Below are positions 8,886-18,520 of a stretch of 64,000 bases of DNA, piece after piece. This stretch comes from Streptococcus sanguinis (GTDB taxonomy: Bacteria > Bacillota > Bacilli > Lactobacillales > Streptococcaceae), in NCBI RefSeq assembly GCF_001078705.1, contig NZ_CDMW01000001.1:315106-379105 (forward strand), in the 5' to 3' direction. The notes under the pieces were generated by a model. It made no database searches, was not told where the DNA came from, and saw only the letters and a list, made by a program, of their open reading frames with translations. Both the position numbers and the translations under genes were made by a program. How positions within the stretch are numbered: the first letter of the stretch is position 1; each line of letters opens with the position of its first letter.

Positions 8886-9947
8886 ATGTTATCAAGAGTT
8901 GAAAAGTTTGAAGCAACATTGGCTCAGACAGAATGCGATGCTGTTTTAGTAACCAATCTAAAAAATATTTACTATCTGACTGGTTTCAGCGGGACAGAAG
9001 CGATAGTTTTCATCAGCAAAACACGCCGCATTTTCCTGACGGATGCGCGCTATACGCTGATTGCCAAGGGAGTAGTCCAAGGTTTTGATATTGTCGAAAC
9101 ACGCGACGCGATTGGGGAGATTGTCAAGATTATTGCGGACGACAAGCTGCAAAAAATCGGTTTTGAGGATGAAATTTCCTATGCCTACTTCAAAATGCTG
9201 GAAAGTGTCTTCTCGGCCTACGAACTGGTTCCCATGACAGCCTTTATTGAAAATCTGCGCATGATTAAAGATGAGCAAGAAATCGCGACCATTCGCAAGG
9301 CCTGTCAGATTTCTGATCAAGCCTTCCTAGATGTACTGGATTTTATCAAGCCTGGTGAGACGACAGAGCTAGCTGTTATGAACTTTTTAGATGCCCGTAT
9401 GCGCCAGCTAGGTGCTTCAGGTGCCTCTTTTGACTTCATCATCGCTTCGGGCTACCGCTCTGCTATGCCGCATGGCGTGGCTAGTGACAAGTTCATTCAA
9501 AAGGGGGAAACCCTGACCATGGACTTTGGCTGCTACTACAATCACTATGTTAGTGATATGACGCGGACTGTTCATGTGGGGCAGGTGTCAGATGAAGAGC
9601 GGGAGATTTATGATATTGTCCTGCGCAGCAATCAAGCTCTGATAGAAGAAGCCAAGGCTGGGCTTAGCCGGATTGATTTTGACCGGATTCCGCGGCAGAT
9701 TATTAACGATGCTGGCTACGGTCCTTACTTTAGCCATGGGATTGGTCACGGTATCGGACTGGACATCCATGAGATTCCTTACTTTGGCAAGTCAGAAGAG
9801 CCGATTGAGGCGGGCATGGTCTTGACGGATGAGCCGGGTATTTATCTGGACGGCAAATACGGCGTCCGCATCGAAGACGATCTCCTCATCACAGAAACAG
9901 GCTGCGAAGTCCTAACTCTTGCGCCGAAAGAGTTGATTGTTATTTGA
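8886..9947 (+). CDS. pepP: Xaa-Pro aminopeptidase (M24 family)
   Basis: This 353-residue metallopeptidase would remove N-terminal residues preceding proline. It has a creatinase-type N-terminal domain (about 1-125) and an M24 pita-bread catalytic domain. Metal ligands are readable: Asp in TMDFGCY, Asp in SDMTRT, His in GIGHGIG, Glu in DEPG and Glu in RIEDD. The ATG at 8886 follows CGGAGG. In many Firmicutes this gene sits directly before efp, as here. The symbol could equally be given as pepQ-like; peptide-length preference cannot be told from sequence. Confidence 0.92.
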   Translation: MLSRVEKFEATLAQTECDAVLVTNLKNIYYLTGFSGTEAIVFISKTRRIFLTDARYTLIAKGVVQGFDIVETRDAIGEIVKIIADDKLQKIGFEDEISYAYFKMLESVFSAYELVPMTAFIENLRMIKDEQEIATIRKACQISDQAFLDVLDFIKPGETTELAVMNFLDARMRQLGASGASFDFIIASGYRSAMPHGVASDKFIQKGETLTMDFGCYYNHYVSDMTRTVHVGQVSDEEREIYDIVLRSNQALIEEAKAGLSRIDFDRIPRQIINDAGYGPYFSHGIGHGIGLDIHEIPYFGKSEEPIEAGMVLTDEPGIYLDGKYGVRIEDDLLITETGCEVLTLAPKELIVI

Positions 9948-9972
9948 GAATTATCAGGCTTTATGATAGAAT
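9944..9972 (+). promoter_or_regulatory. Likely promoter of efp
   Basis: TTGAGA (9944-9949) and TAGAAT (9967-9972) are spaced 17 bp apart, ahead of the efp start at 10009. The -35 overlaps the end of the peptidase gene. Confidence 0.5.
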
Positions 9973-10008
9973 AAGTAGAAATATAATTTTAAAAAGAGGT
10001 AATATAGA

Positions 10009-10569
10009 ATGATTGAAGCAAGTAAGCTGAAAGCTGGAATGACCTTCGAAACAGCTGATGGAAAACTCATCCGCGTTTTGGAAGCGAGCCACCACAAACC
10101 AGGTAAGGGAAATACGATTATGCGTATGAAGCTGCGCGATGTTCGTACTGGCTCTACTTTTGATACCAGCTACCGTCCAGAAGAAAAATTTGAACAAGCC
10201 ATTATTGAAACTGTTCCAGCTCAATACTTGTACCAAATGGATGACACTGCTTATTTCATGAATACTGAGACTTATGACCAATATGAAATTCCAGTAGTCA
10301 ATGTAGAAGAAGAATTGAAATTCATCCTTGAAAACTCTGATGTGAAAATCCAGTTCTACGGAACAGAAGTGATTGGTGTGACAGTACCGACAACAGTTGA
10401 ATTGGTCGTGACAGATACTCAGCCTTCTATCAAGGGAGCTACAGTTACCGGATCTGGTAAGCCAGCTACACTTGAGACAGGTCTTGTTGTTAACGTACCA
10501 GACTTCATCGAAGTTGGACAAAAATTAATCATCAACACAGCAGAAGGAACTTACGTTTCTCGCGCATAA
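10009..10569 (+). CDS. efp: Translation elongation factor P
   Basis: This 186-residue, three-domain protein binds ribosomes stalled at polyproline and helps peptide-bond formation. The N-terminal KOW-like domain carries the loop KPGKGN with the tip Lys near residue 33, the residue that is modified in many bacteria. The C-terminal OB domain ends [21 protein letters not shown]. Spacing to the next gene is 19 bp, so it is probably co-transcribed with the Gls24-family gene and nusB. Confidence 0.97.
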   Translation: MIEASKLKAGMTFETADGKLIRVLEASHHKPGKGNTIMRMKLRDVRTGSTFDTSYRPEEKFEQAIIETVPAQYLYQMDDTAYFMNTETYDQYEIPVVNVEEELKFILENSDVKIQFYGTEVIGVTVPTTVELVVTDTQPSIKGATVTGSGKPATLETGLVVNVPDFIEVGQKLIINTAEGTYVSRA

Positions 10570-10588
10570 TATAGAAGAGGTAATAACT

Positions 10589-10978
10589 ATGGCAGCTGAA
10601 CAATTAGGTGAAATCGTCATTGCGCCACGTGTTTTGGAAAAAATCATTGCCATTGCAACGGCAAAGGTAGAAGGTGTTTATTCCTTCGCAAATAAGAGTA
10701 TGTCAGACAGTCTTTCTATGCGCTCACTCGGTCGCGGAGTATCACTCCATACCGATGAGACAGGTGATGTGACTGTAGACATCTACCTGTATTTGGAATA
10801 CGGTGTCAGCGTTCCAACTGTTGCAGTAGCAATCCAGAAGGCTGTAAAAAGCGCTGTTTTTGATATGGCTGAGGTAGAGCTGTCTGCGGTCAATATCCAT
10901 GTGGCAGGCATTGTTCCAGAAAAGGCACCGAAGCCAGACTTGAAAGATCTATTTGATGAGGACTTCCTCAATGACTGA
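10589..10978 (+). CDS. Asp23/Gls24 family envelope stress protein (YqhY-like)
   Basis: This 129-residue protein matches the Asp23/Gls24 (DUF322) family. It begins GEIVIAPRVLEKIIAIATAKVEGVYSF and has the core VDIYLYLEYGVSVPTVA. Its place between efp and nusB corresponds to B. subtilis yqhY, a family linked to cell-envelope and lipid homeostasis. It overlaps the nusB start by 8 bases (ATGACTGA), implying translational coupling. The acidic C-terminus (KDLFDEDFLND) is usual. Confidence 0.88.
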   Translation: MAAEQLGEIVIAPRVLEKIIAIATAKVEGVYSFANKSMSDSLSMRSLGRGVSLHTDETGDVTVDIYLYLEYGVSVPTVAVAIQKAVKSAVFDMAEVELSAVNIHVAGIVPEKAPKPDLKDLFDEDFLND

Positions 10979-11402
10979 TATACTGTTGGAATCCAGAAGA
11001 GGTCTGCGCCAGCGGGCTTTTCAGGCCCTGATGAGCCTAGAGTATGAAGGGGATCTTGTAGAAGCTTGTCGCTTTGCCTATTCTTATGATAAGGACGAAG
11101 GGGCTGACAAAGCGGCGGAAGCTGATATTCCGGCCTTCCTGCTCAATCTGGTCTCTGGTGTGATCCAGTCCAAGGACGACTTGGACAAGAAAATTGCCCA
11201 GCACCTCAAAAAGGGCTGGACAGTGGATCGTCTGACGCTAGTAGAGAAAAATATCCTGCGTCTGGGTATCTTTGAGATTACAGAGTTTGACACTCCACAG
11301 CTGGTAGCAGTCAACGAAGCCATTGAGCTTTCCAAGCAATTCTCTGACGAAAAGTCCAGTAAGTTTATTAATGGGATTTTGAGTCAATTTATCGTTGAAT
11401 AA
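10971..11402 (+). CDS. nusB: Transcription antitermination factor NusB
   Basis: This 143-residue all-helical protein pairs with NusE/S10 to bind BoxA RNA during rRNA transcription. Typical sequences are SRRGLRQRAFQALMSLEYE at the N-terminus and LAKNILRLGIFEI/AVNEAIELSKQFSDEKSSKFINGIL-like blocks at the C-terminus. I take ATG 10971, which overlaps the preceding stop. An in-frame ATG at 10953 would add six residues not typical of NusB. Confidence 0.95.
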   Translation: MTDILLESRRGLRQRAFQALMSLEYEGDLVEACRFAYSYDKDEGADKAAEADIPAFLLNLVSGVIQSKDDLDKKIAQHLKKGWTVDRLTLVEKNILRLGIFEITEFDTPQLVAVNEAIELSKQFSDEKSSKFINGILSQFIVE

Positions 11403-11406
11403 AATG

Positions 11407-11435
11407 AAGGTCGAGACAAGTGTCTTGGCCTTTTT
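11407..11435 (+). terminator. Intrinsic terminator after nusB
   Basis: AAGGTCGAGACA (11407-11418) pairs with TGTCTTGGCCTT (11421-11432) with two G-T wobbles, followed by a T run. Confidence 0.75.
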
Positions 11436-11536
11436 GCTTGTCAATTGTCGTTTGAATCGCAAATAGCTTATCGAATCATCAAAATCCACACAGAGAGCAT
11501 GAAGTATCTGAGTGAGAAAAACTCTTCTTGAAAGCC

Positions 11537-11565
11537 TTTACAACTTGGAAAAGAATCGGTATAAT
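11537..11565 (+). promoter_or_regulatory. Sigma-A promoter of the pullulanase gene
   Basis: TTTACA (11537-11542) and TATAAT (11560-11565) are spaced exactly 17 bp apart. Transcription would begin at about 11572, inside the cre site. Confidence 0.8.
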
Positions 11566-11571
11566 AAATAC

Positions 11572-11585
11572 AGAAAACGTTTGCA
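11572..11585 (+). promoter_or_regulatory. Catabolite-responsive element (cre)
   Basis: AGAAAACGTTTGCA matches the CcpA-binding consensus with its central CG and flanking A/T positions. It covers the predicted transcription start of the pullulanase gene, so CcpA binding should repress it when preferred sugars are present. Confidence 0.7.
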
Positions 11586-11626
11586 TAGATGTTCTCTATA
11601 AGAAAAAATAAAGGAGTTTTCTGTTT

Positions 11627-14600
11627 ATGAAAAATAACTATCACCTACAGTCTCGGATGGGCGAAAAGCGTCATTATTTCGGCATTCGTCGCTTAAAAGT
11701 AGGAGTAGCCTCTGTTGTCATTGCCTCAGGATTCCTATTGGGAAACGCCCAATTAGTCCGAGCGGATGAGGCGAGCACAACTACCATCCCTGTAACAGAA
11801 GCAGTCTCTGATGCAAATGCGTCCGCCCTACCTAAGTCAGCAGATGAAGAAAAAACTGGAGAGGCAGATAGTTCAGGAGCGGGGGCTTCAGAGCAAGCTG
11901 CTCCAACTGGTGTGCTAGCAGATCAAGCTCCAGCTGGTGCAGGTTCAGAAGCAACTGGGCAAGAAGCAAAGGAAACCGCTGCTCCCACTGAAAAAGAGAA
12001 GAAAGAAGCAAGTAATCAACCAGCTGTATCAGATAGTTCGGCAAAAGATACTATCGAAGAAGGCAATATTCGCTTTCATTTCAAAACCTTGCCCTCACAA
12101 AATCTAGACAGCTTGGGCCTGTGGACTTGGGACGATGTCGAGACACCTTCTAGCCAAAAGGGAGGTTGGCCAACCGGAGCGACTAGCTTTGCGACTGCTA
12201 AAGAAGATGACTACGGTTATTACCTTGATGTTAAAATGGCTGAGAAAAGAAGCAAAATCAGCCTTCTAATCAATAATACAGCAGGGCAAAATATTACAGG
12301 TGACAAGACGGTTGAGCTGCTCAGTCCTCAGATGAATGAGGTTTGGTTTGACACGGACTATCAACCTCATACTTATGAGCCTTTGAAAAAAGGGATGGTT
12401 CGAATCAACTACTATCGTACAGATGGGCAATATGATAAGAAGTCGCTCTGGCTCTGGGGAGATGTCCAAAGTCCAAGCAAGAATTGGCCTGACGGAGTGG
12501 ACTTCGAGAAGACTGGGAAATACGGTCGCTATGTAGATGTTCCCTTGAAAGATGCTGCTAAGATGATTGGCTTTTTACTTCTAGACGAAAGCAAATCAGG
12601 AGATGATGTGAAGATTCAAAATCAGGATTATAATTTCGCGAATTTGGAGAAAAACAGCCAAATTTTCTTGCGTGATGCGGATCCGACGGTTTATACCAAC
12701 CCTTACTTTGTCAATGATATTCGTATGACGGGAGCCCAGCATATTGGCTTGACCGAGATTGAGGCCAGCTTTTCTACCTTAGAAAATGCCAAAAAAGAGG
12801 ACATTTTAAAGAACTTAAAGATTACGGACAAAGATGGCAATGAAGTCGTTGTTAAAGATGTGGTTCTGGATCCTAAGACCAAAAGCGCCAAATTCATCGG
12901 TGATTTTAACCAAGCTCAGTCACCTTATCTTATCAAATATGGCAATGATCAATTCAAAACCAGCATGAACTGGCAGCTGAAGGATAGTATTTATAAGTAT
13001 GATGGTGAGTTGGGAGCGCGTGTTTCTCAAGCGGGCAAACAAGTGGATCTAACTTTCTGGTCACCAAGTGCAGACCAAGTCGATTTGCTAGTCTATGACA
13101 AAGAAGACCAGAACAAGGTCATTGGGCGTCTGGCTATGCAGAGAGGTGAGTCTGGCACATGGACTGGCAACTTAACACCTGAGAGCGGTCTGGGGATTTC
13201 AGACTATCGAGGGTATTTCTATCATTATGAAATTACTCGCGGTGGTAAAAAAGTTCTTGTACTGGATCCCTATGCCAAGTCTTTAGCTGCTTGGAACAGT
13301 GAAGATGCGGACAAGGGTGATGCCTACAAGATTGCCAAGGCAGCCTTTGTAGTTCCAAGTGAATATGGACCGAAAGACCTGACCTATGCTACTATTCCCA
13401 ACTTTAAGAAGCGGGAAGATGCCTTGATTTATGAGACACACGTTCGTGATTTTACTTCAGATCCAGCTATTTCAAAAGATTTGAAATCTCAATTTGGAAC
13501 TTTCTCAGCTTTCATTGAGAAATTGGATTATTTGAAAGACTTGGGAGCGACCCACGTTCAGCTCTTGCCAGTTCTAAGTTATTACTTTGTAAATGAGCTA
13601 AAAAATACTGAGCGCATGGACAAGTACGCTTCCAGCAACAGCAACTATAACTGGGGCTATGATCCGCAAAACTACTTCTCGCTGACAGGTATGTACTCCA
13701 GCGCGCCAACAGATCCAGCCAAGCGCATTGAGGAATTCAAAAATCTTGTCAACGAAATTCATAAGCGTGGAATGGGCGTTATCCTGGATGTGGTCTATAA
13801 TCATACGGCTAAGACCTCTATCTTTGAAGACTTGGAGCCCAATTACTACCACTTTATGGATGCGGATGGTACACCGAGATCCAGCTTTGGCGGTGGCCGC
13901 TTGGGTACTACTCACTATATGAGCAGACGGGTCTTGGTGGATTCTATCAAGTACCTGACAGAGCAGTACAAGGTAGATGGTTTCCGCTTTGATATGATGG
14001 GAGACCATGATGCTGAGTCCATCCAAAAAGCCTACGAAGAAGCCAAGAAGCTTAACCCAAATCTCATTATGCTGGGTGAGGGCTGGAAGACTTATGCAGG
14101 TGATGAAAATAAAGCTGTCCAGCCTGCTGACCAATCTTGGATGAAGTCAACAGACACGGTAGCGGTCTTCTCAGATGATATTCGCAATACCTTGAAATCG
14201 GGTTATCCAAATGAGGGAACACCAGCCTTTATCACTGGTGGCAAGCGTAGTGTGGAAAATGTCTTCAAAAACATCAAGGCGCAGCCAACTAATTTTGAGG
14301 CGGATAGCCCAGGGGATGTGATTCAATACATCGCAGCCCATGATAATCTGACGCTCTTTGATATCATTGCCCAGTCAATCAAGAAAGATCCGGCAGTGGC
14401 TGCCAACTATCAGGAGATTCATCGTCGCCTGCGTCTGGGAAATCTGATGATTTTGACTTCGCAAGGGACACCATTTATCCACTCTGGTCAAGAATACGGC
14501 CGAACCAAGCAATTCCGTGATCCTGCCTATAAATATCCTGTCTCCGAAGACAAGGTTCCAAACAAAGCGCATTTGTTGACCAATGAGGACGGCACGCCGT

Positions 14601-15343
14601 TTGACTATCCGTACTTCATTCATGATTCTTATGATTCGAGCGACGCGGTCAACCACTTTGACTGGACCAAGGCGACTGATTCGGAGAAGTTCCCTGAAAA
14701 TGCCAAGAGTCGTGCCTATATGAAAGGCTTGATTGCCTTGCGGAAGTCAACGGATGCCTTTACCCGCAGCTCCAAAGATGAAGTGGAGCAAAATGTGACC
14801 CTCATCACCCAGCCTGGCAAGGATGGTGTTGAGAAAGAAGACCTTGTTCTCGGCTACCAAGTGGTCGCATCAAATGGCGATATTTATGCAGTCTTTGTCA
14901 ATGCAGACACCAAGGAACGACAATTCAACTTTGGTGAAGCCTACAAGCATCTAGCAGGTGCAGAAGTTGTGGCAGATGGCAATATGGCAGGGGGGACAGC
15001 CATTTCTAATCCAGCAGGTGTCACCAGAAACAGCAATGGTTTAGCCCTAGCTCCGCTCACAGCGACAATTTTGCGACTTCGAAAAGCGAACCCAGCTCAG
15101 GAAGAAAAATCCCAAGATCCAACAACTCAAGAAGAGCAGCTGTCTGTCGCTTCTGTAGCCAAGGCTCAGCCTCAGGCTTTATCCTTGGATGGGCACAAAC
15201 CTCAGGATTCAGCAGTAAAAGAAACGGCTAGCCAAACAGAAAAAACCTTGCCAAAAACGGGAACAAGCACTTCCCTGCTGGCACTTTTAGGTGGCTTCCT
15301 TGCTTTCCTAGCAGGAGTGCTGATTCTCAGAAAGAAACAGTAA
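11627..15343 (+). CDS. pulA: Cell-wall-anchored pullulanase (GH13, LPXTG)
   Basis: This 1238-residue surface enzyme cleaves alpha-1,6 bonds in pullulan, glycogen or starch fragments. Residues 1 to about 45 are a YSIRK-like signal peptide (YFGIRRLKVGVASV). A low-complexity Ala/Glu/Ser-rich spacer follows, then two CBM41-like starch-binding modules (about 145-360, each with LWLWGDV or LGLWTWDDV). Next come a pullulanase N-terminal module and the GH13 barrel. Barrel motifs are VILDVVYNH, GFRFDMM (nucleophile Asp789), LGEGW (acid Glu818) and AAHDN (Asp906). The C-terminus is LPKTG, a hydrophobic helix and RKKQ, a sortase signal. It resembles pneumococcal SpuA/PulA. Confidence 0.96.
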   Translation: MKNNYHLQSRMGEKRHYFGIRRLKVGVASVVIASGFLLGNAQLVRADEASTTTIPVTEAVSDANASALPKSADEEKTGEADSSGAGASEQAAPTGVLADQAPAGAGSEATGQEAKETAAPTEKEKKEASNQPAVSDSSAKDTIEEGNIRFHFKTLPSQNLDSLGLWTWDDVETPSSQKGGWPTGATSFATAKEDDYGYYLDVKMAEKRSKISLLINNTAGQNITGDKTVELLSPQMNEVWFDTDYQPHTYEPLKKGMVRINYYRTDGQYDKKSLWLWGDVQSPSKNWPDGVDFEKTGKYGRYVDVPLKDAAKMIGFLLLDESKSGDDVKIQNQDYNFANLEKNSQIFLRDADPTVYTNPYFVNDIRMTGAQHIGLTEIEASFSTLENAKKEDILKNLKITDKDGNEVVVKDVVLDPKTKSAKFIGDFNQAQSPYLIKYGNDQFKTSMNWQLKDSIYKYDGELGARVSQAGKQVDLTFWSPSADQVDLLVYDKEDQNKVIGRLAMQRGESGTWTGNLTPESGLGISDYRGYFYHYEITRGGKKVLVLDPYAKSLAAWNSEDADKGDAYKIAKAAFVVPSEYGPKDLTYATIPNFKKREDALIYETHVRDFTSDPAISKDLKSQFGTFSAFIEKLDYLKDLGATHVQLLPVLSYYFVNELKNTERMDKYASSNSNYNWGYDPQNYFSLTGMYSSAPTDPAKRIEEFKNLVNEIHKRGMGVILDVVYNHTAKTSIFEDLEPNYYHFMDADGTPRSSFGGGRLGTTHYMSRRVLVDSIKYLTEQYKVDGFRFDMMGDHDAESIQKAYEEAKKLNPNLIMLGEGWKTYAGDENKAVQPADQSWMKSTDTVAVFSDDIRNTLKSGYPNEGTPAFITGGKRSVENVFKNIKAQPTNFEADSPGDVIQYIAAHDNLTLFDIIAQSIKKDPAVAANYQEIHRRLRLGNLMILTSQGTPFIHSGQEYGRTKQFRDPAYKYPVSEDKVPNKAHLLTNEDGTPFDYPYFIHDSYDSSDAVNHFDWTKATDSEKFPENAKSRAYMKGLIALRKSTDAFTRSSKDEVEQNVTLITQPGKDGVEKEDLVLGYQVVASNGDIYAVFVNADTKERQFNFGEAYKHLAGAEVVADGNMAGGTAISNPAGVTRNSNGLALAPLTATILRLRKANPAQEEKSQDPTTQEEQLSVASVAKAQPQALSLDGHKPQDSAVKETASQTEKTLPKTGTSTSLLALLGGFLAFLAGVLILRKKQ

Positions 15344-15450
15344 GGAGTTCTGCTTTTTATCTGATACACCTCAAATCACATCAGATTCGATGTCTCTCCG
15401 GAGCTTTTGGAGGCTGTAGATAAAAGGGATAGATAAAAAATTTAGATAGC

Positions 15451-15494
15451 AAAAACGCATAGAATCAACACTTTTATGATTTTATGCGTTTTTT
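15451..15494. terminator. Intrinsic terminator after the pullulanase gene
   Basis: AAAAACGCATAGAATCA (from 15451) pairs with TGATTTTATGCGTTTTTT (15477-15494), ending in T6. The A-run on the left arm means it may also serve the convergent AraC gene. The remaining bases of 15344-15612 show no gene. Confidence 0.85.
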
Positions 15495-15612
15495 AATGCA
15501 GAGTGTCATCATAAATGGATTCAAATTTTTATTTTCTGCTCAACTTTGTCAGCGGTTAAGTCCTTTAGTTTCAAGTCAACAAAGGAAAAAATTGAATTAA
15601 AGGACCATTCCC

Positions 15613-16623
15613 TTACTCAGTCTTGTGTATACAGAGTGTGTGCTGACATTGGGCACAGCTTTTCTCGTTGGTTGGTTGGTGCCGGTTTCGGATCTCGTAT
15701 GGGTAGATGCCCATATATTTTTTGAAGAGGGAGGAAAAGCGGCTGTGTGACTGGTAGCCAACGGTGAGAGCGACATCCTTGATACTGAGATGGGGCGTTT
15801 TCAAAAGCTGCTCGGCCATACTCATACGCCGGCGCTGGGTGTACTCAGTGATGGTCATATTGTATTTTAGCTTAAAAGCATTTTTCAGCTTTGTCTTGCT
15901 CATCATGGCAATTTTGGCCAACAGGTCTTGCGGGATATTGGATGCATAATGGTCATCAATATAGCTGCTGACATTGCCGAGAGCCAGATCGTCTTCAGCA
16001 TTCAGAGGGCTTGCTGTCTGATGGTTGTAGTACTCATTGATAATGACACTGAGCCATTCCTTGGCCTTAATCTCATAGAAAAGTTCACTTCCGATAGAGT
16101 TGACATGGTAATGCAAGAGCTCGTCTGCGATTTTTTCCAGCTTTCCAGCATTGAACTTGTGAGATTCTGTGAAAATATCACTGATTTCCCTTAGGTCTAG
16201 CTGGTACTGGGTCATCAGGTAGTCTTCAATCATCTGACGTTTAAAGTCAATTTCCACCGTTTGAAAAGGAGTTTGGCCATTTAGCAAGAAGCGGACAGAC
16301 TGCTTTTGATTGAGAATGATAAAGCTAGATTTGCTGCGCAGAGCTTTGTAGGGAGACAAGCACTCTCCATGGGCAGCTTTCATATAGGAGGAAAAGGCTA
16401 AGAAATCTGGGAATTCCTTCAAATCCATGGTGAAAAAAGTGTCTCTTTTGATAAAGGAATCATGAATGTTGATGCGGAAATAGTCTGTTTCGTAATTCCA
16501 GTAAAATCCGTCCATCTCTTCCTTATCAACAAAGTAGGTCTTGCCGTGGGAGGAGAAACGCTGGCAGTTTTCTAGTAGAGTGTAGTTGCTATACGATAAA
16601 ATGCTCTCAAAATCTTTGCTCAT
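15613..16623 (-). CDS. AraC family transcriptional regulator
   Basis: This 336-residue regulator has a long N-terminal sensing domain without a clear family match and a C-terminal AraC DNA-binding domain of about 100 residues. Two helix-turn-helices are present; the second contains IKDVALTVGYQSHSRFSSLFKKYMGIYPYEIR. The extreme C-terminus has CAQCQHTLCIH, a Cys/His-rich tail that could bind metal. I choose the start at 16623, preceded by AGGAAGG; an in-frame ATG 30 bases upstream lacks a good site. It is divergent from two ABC half-transporters, as YbtA is from YbtP/Q, so it likely controls them. Confidence 0.88.
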   Translation of the reverse strand: MSKDFESILSYSNYTLLENCQRFSSHGKTYFVDKEEMDGFYWNYETDYFRINIHDSFIKRDTFFTMDLKEFPDFLAFSSYMKAAHGECLSPYKALRSKSSFIILNQKQSVRFLLNGQTPFQTVEIDFKRQMIEDYLMTQYQLDLREISDIFTESHKFNAGKLEKIADELLHYHVNSIGSELFYEIKAKEWLSVIINEYYNHQTASPLNAEDDLALGNVSSYIDDHYASNIPQDLLAKIAMMSKTKLKNAFKLKYNMTITEYTQRRRMSMAEQLLKTPHLSIKDVALTVGYQSHSRFSSLFKKYMGIYPYEIRNRHQPTNEKSCAQCQHTLCIHKTE

Positions 16624-16685
16624 CAAATGCCCTTCCTTACCACGATTAGCCAAATACTACAATTCGTCATAAAATTTAATATTGA

Positions 16686-16714
16686 TTGTTGTTCATTTTT
16701 AAGAATGGTAAAAT
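16686..16714 (+). promoter_or_regulatory. Possible promoter of the ABC/ECF cluster
   Basis: TTGTTG (16686-16691) and TAAAAT (16709-16714) have 17 bp spacing in the divergent intergenic region. The -35 is weak, which would suit an activator-dependent promoter controlled by the AraC protein. Confidence 0.4.
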
Positions 16715-16777
16715 ATTAGTAGTAATTTCAGTATATATGATTGACTTTGTTTTGACAAGTAGGAGAAGGTGATTTCG

Positions 16778-18520
16778 ATGTTTTCAGTGTATAAGAAACT
16801 ATTTTTTTACATTCCAGAGCGGAAAGGTCTGGCTTATCTTGCTATCATTTGTTCGACCTTGTCTTCTGTGCTGATGGTGGGCTCGCTTTATGTGCTTTAT
16901 CAGTTTTTGGAGAAGGTTATTCGTTTTCAAGAGACCGAAGCTAGCCTTCCGACAGCCGTTACGGTAGTGTCTATGATGTTGGTCGCTTCGTTCCTATATA
17001 CAGGATCAGGCCTTCTTGCTCACGTGGTGGCTTTTCGTTTAGAGACCAATCTGCGCAAGCGGGGCATTGATGGCCTCATGGATTCTAACTTTTCCTTTTT
17101 TGACCAATCCAGCTCGGGAAAAATTCGTAAGATTATTGATGATAATGCAGCGGAGACGCATACGATTGTTGCTCATCTCATACCTGATAATGTCGGAGTG
17201 GTGGTGACGCCTTTGATGATTATCGGTCTGAGCTTTGCGGTACATCCGCTGCTGGGTTTGCTGCTACTTGTTTTGATTGCTATTGGAGCTTGGCTGGTCA
17301 AGGGCATGATTGGGGAGGAGGAGCTCATGCAGCTTTATTCGGAGAAGCTGGAAAATCTAAACAGCGCCACTGTCGAATACGTTCGTGGTATGCAGGTGAT
17401 TAAGATTTTCAAGACTTCAGTTGACTCTTTTAAAGCTTTGTCCCAAGCTATCCGAGAGTATTCAGACACGGCGTTAGATTATTCTTTTACCTGCCGTCAG
17501 GCATACGTCAGCTTTCAGGTGCTCTTTGCTTCTTATATTTTATTTCTGATTACGGGTTTTGTCTTTTTTCTGCCTGCTAGTCAGCATCTCAGTCTGCTAC
17601 CTGCTTTTCTATTTCTCTTTTCAGTCATTGGTCTGCTGTTTACTTGCTTTATGCGGATCATGTATCTGGGCATGTACCAGTACAAGGCCATCCAGGTGAT
17701 TGATAAGATCGAGCATCTTTATACTGAGATGACCGATAGCAAGGTTTATCAGGGACAGGAGAGCCAATTGCTGGATTCCAGTGTGGAGTTCAAAGAGGTA
17801 TCCTTTGGCTATGAGGAAGACCAGTTAATTTTGGAGAAACTATCTTTTCATTTGGAGTCAAATAAGGTCTATGCTTTGGTGGGAGCCAGCGGTAGCGGTA
17901 AGTCAACGATTGCTAAGCTCATTGCCGGTTTTTATAAGCCTTCTAACGGCCAGATTCTGCTGGGGCACAAGCCTTTAGAGTCCTACAGTCAGGAAGCGGC
18001 CATGCAGCAGATTGCCTTTGTATTTCAGCAGTCTAAGCTTTTTAAGAAGTCTATTTTTGATAATGTAAAGCTAGGTAATCCTGCAGCCAGCAATCAGGAA
18101 GTCATGCGGGCTCTGGAATTGGCCTGCTGCCAAGATATTCTGGATAAATTTTCTGAGCGGGAGCAGACCATTATCGGCTCCAAAGGCGTCCATTTATCGG
18201 GTGGCGAAATGCAGCGGCTGGCTATTGCTCGAGCCATTCTCAAGGATGCTCAGTTGATTATTTTGGATGAGGCATCGGCCTCTACAGATGTCAATAATGA
18301 ATACCAGATTCAGCAGGCCTTTGCGCATCTAATAGAGCATAAGACGGTCATCATCATTGCTCATCGTCTGAGCTCTATCAAGGGAGTGGACGAAATTTTA
18401 GTCATTGAGAAGGGCAAGATTATCGAGCGGGGTAAGGATGAGGAACTCTCTGTCAAGGGCAGTCTCTATCAGCATCTGAAAGAACTCTACGCCAGCGCTG
18501 ACGAATGGAGGGTCTCTTGA
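16778..18520 (+). CDS. ABC half-transporter, fused membrane and ATPase domains (YbtP/IrtA-like)
   Basis: This 580-residue protein has six N-terminal membrane helices (about 1-310) and a C-terminal ATPase. Walker A is GASGSGKST, the signature LSGGEMQR, Walker B LIILDEAS and the H-loop IIIAHR, all canonical. The start is ATG 16778 with AGGAGAAGG 8 bases upstream; a GTG three codons earlier overlaps that site. It pairs with the next gene, overlapping it at TGATG. The divergent AraC gene and the pair recall YbtA-YbtP-YbtQ and IrtA/IrtB, type-IV ABC proteins that import siderophores. Direction of transport here is inferred. Confidence 0.85.
   Translation: MFSVYKKLFFYIPERKGLAYLAIICSTLSSVLMVGSLYVLYQFLEKVIRFQETEASLPTAVTVVSMMLVASFLYTGSGLLAHVVAFRLETNLRKRGIDGLMDSNFSFFDQSSSGKIRKIIDDNAAETHTIVAHLIPDNVGVVVTPLMIIGLSFAVHPLLGLLLLVLIAIGAWLVKGMIGEEELMQLYSEKLENLNSATVEYVRGMQVIKIFKTSVDSFKALSQAIREYSDTALDYSFTCRQAYVSFQVLFASYILFLITGFVFFLPASQHLSLLPAFLFLFSVIGLLFTCFMRIMYLGMYQYKAIQVIDKIEHLYTEMTDSKVYQGQESQLLDSSVEFKEVSFGYEEDQLILEKLSFHLESNKVYALVGASGSGKSTIAKLIAGFYKPSNGQILLGHKPLESYSQEAAMQQIAFVFQQSKLFKKSIFDNVKLGNPAASNQEVMRALELACCQDILDKFSEREQTIIGSKGVHLSGGEMQRLAIARAILKDAQLIILDEASASTDVNNEYQIQQAFAHLIEHKTVIIIAHRLSSIKGVDEILVIEKGKIIERGKDEELSVKGSLYQHLKELYASADEWRVS

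Noticed and set aside
9961-10521. 186-residue minus-strand ORF opposite efp
   Set aside because: Same length as efp by chance of reading the opposite strand; composition is Phe/Ser/His-rich and no family is recognisable.
11880-12010. Tandem repeats in the pullulanase N-terminus
   Set aside because: The Ala/Glu/Ser-rich stretch is low-complexity but not a regular repeat; it is an ordinary surface-protein spacer.
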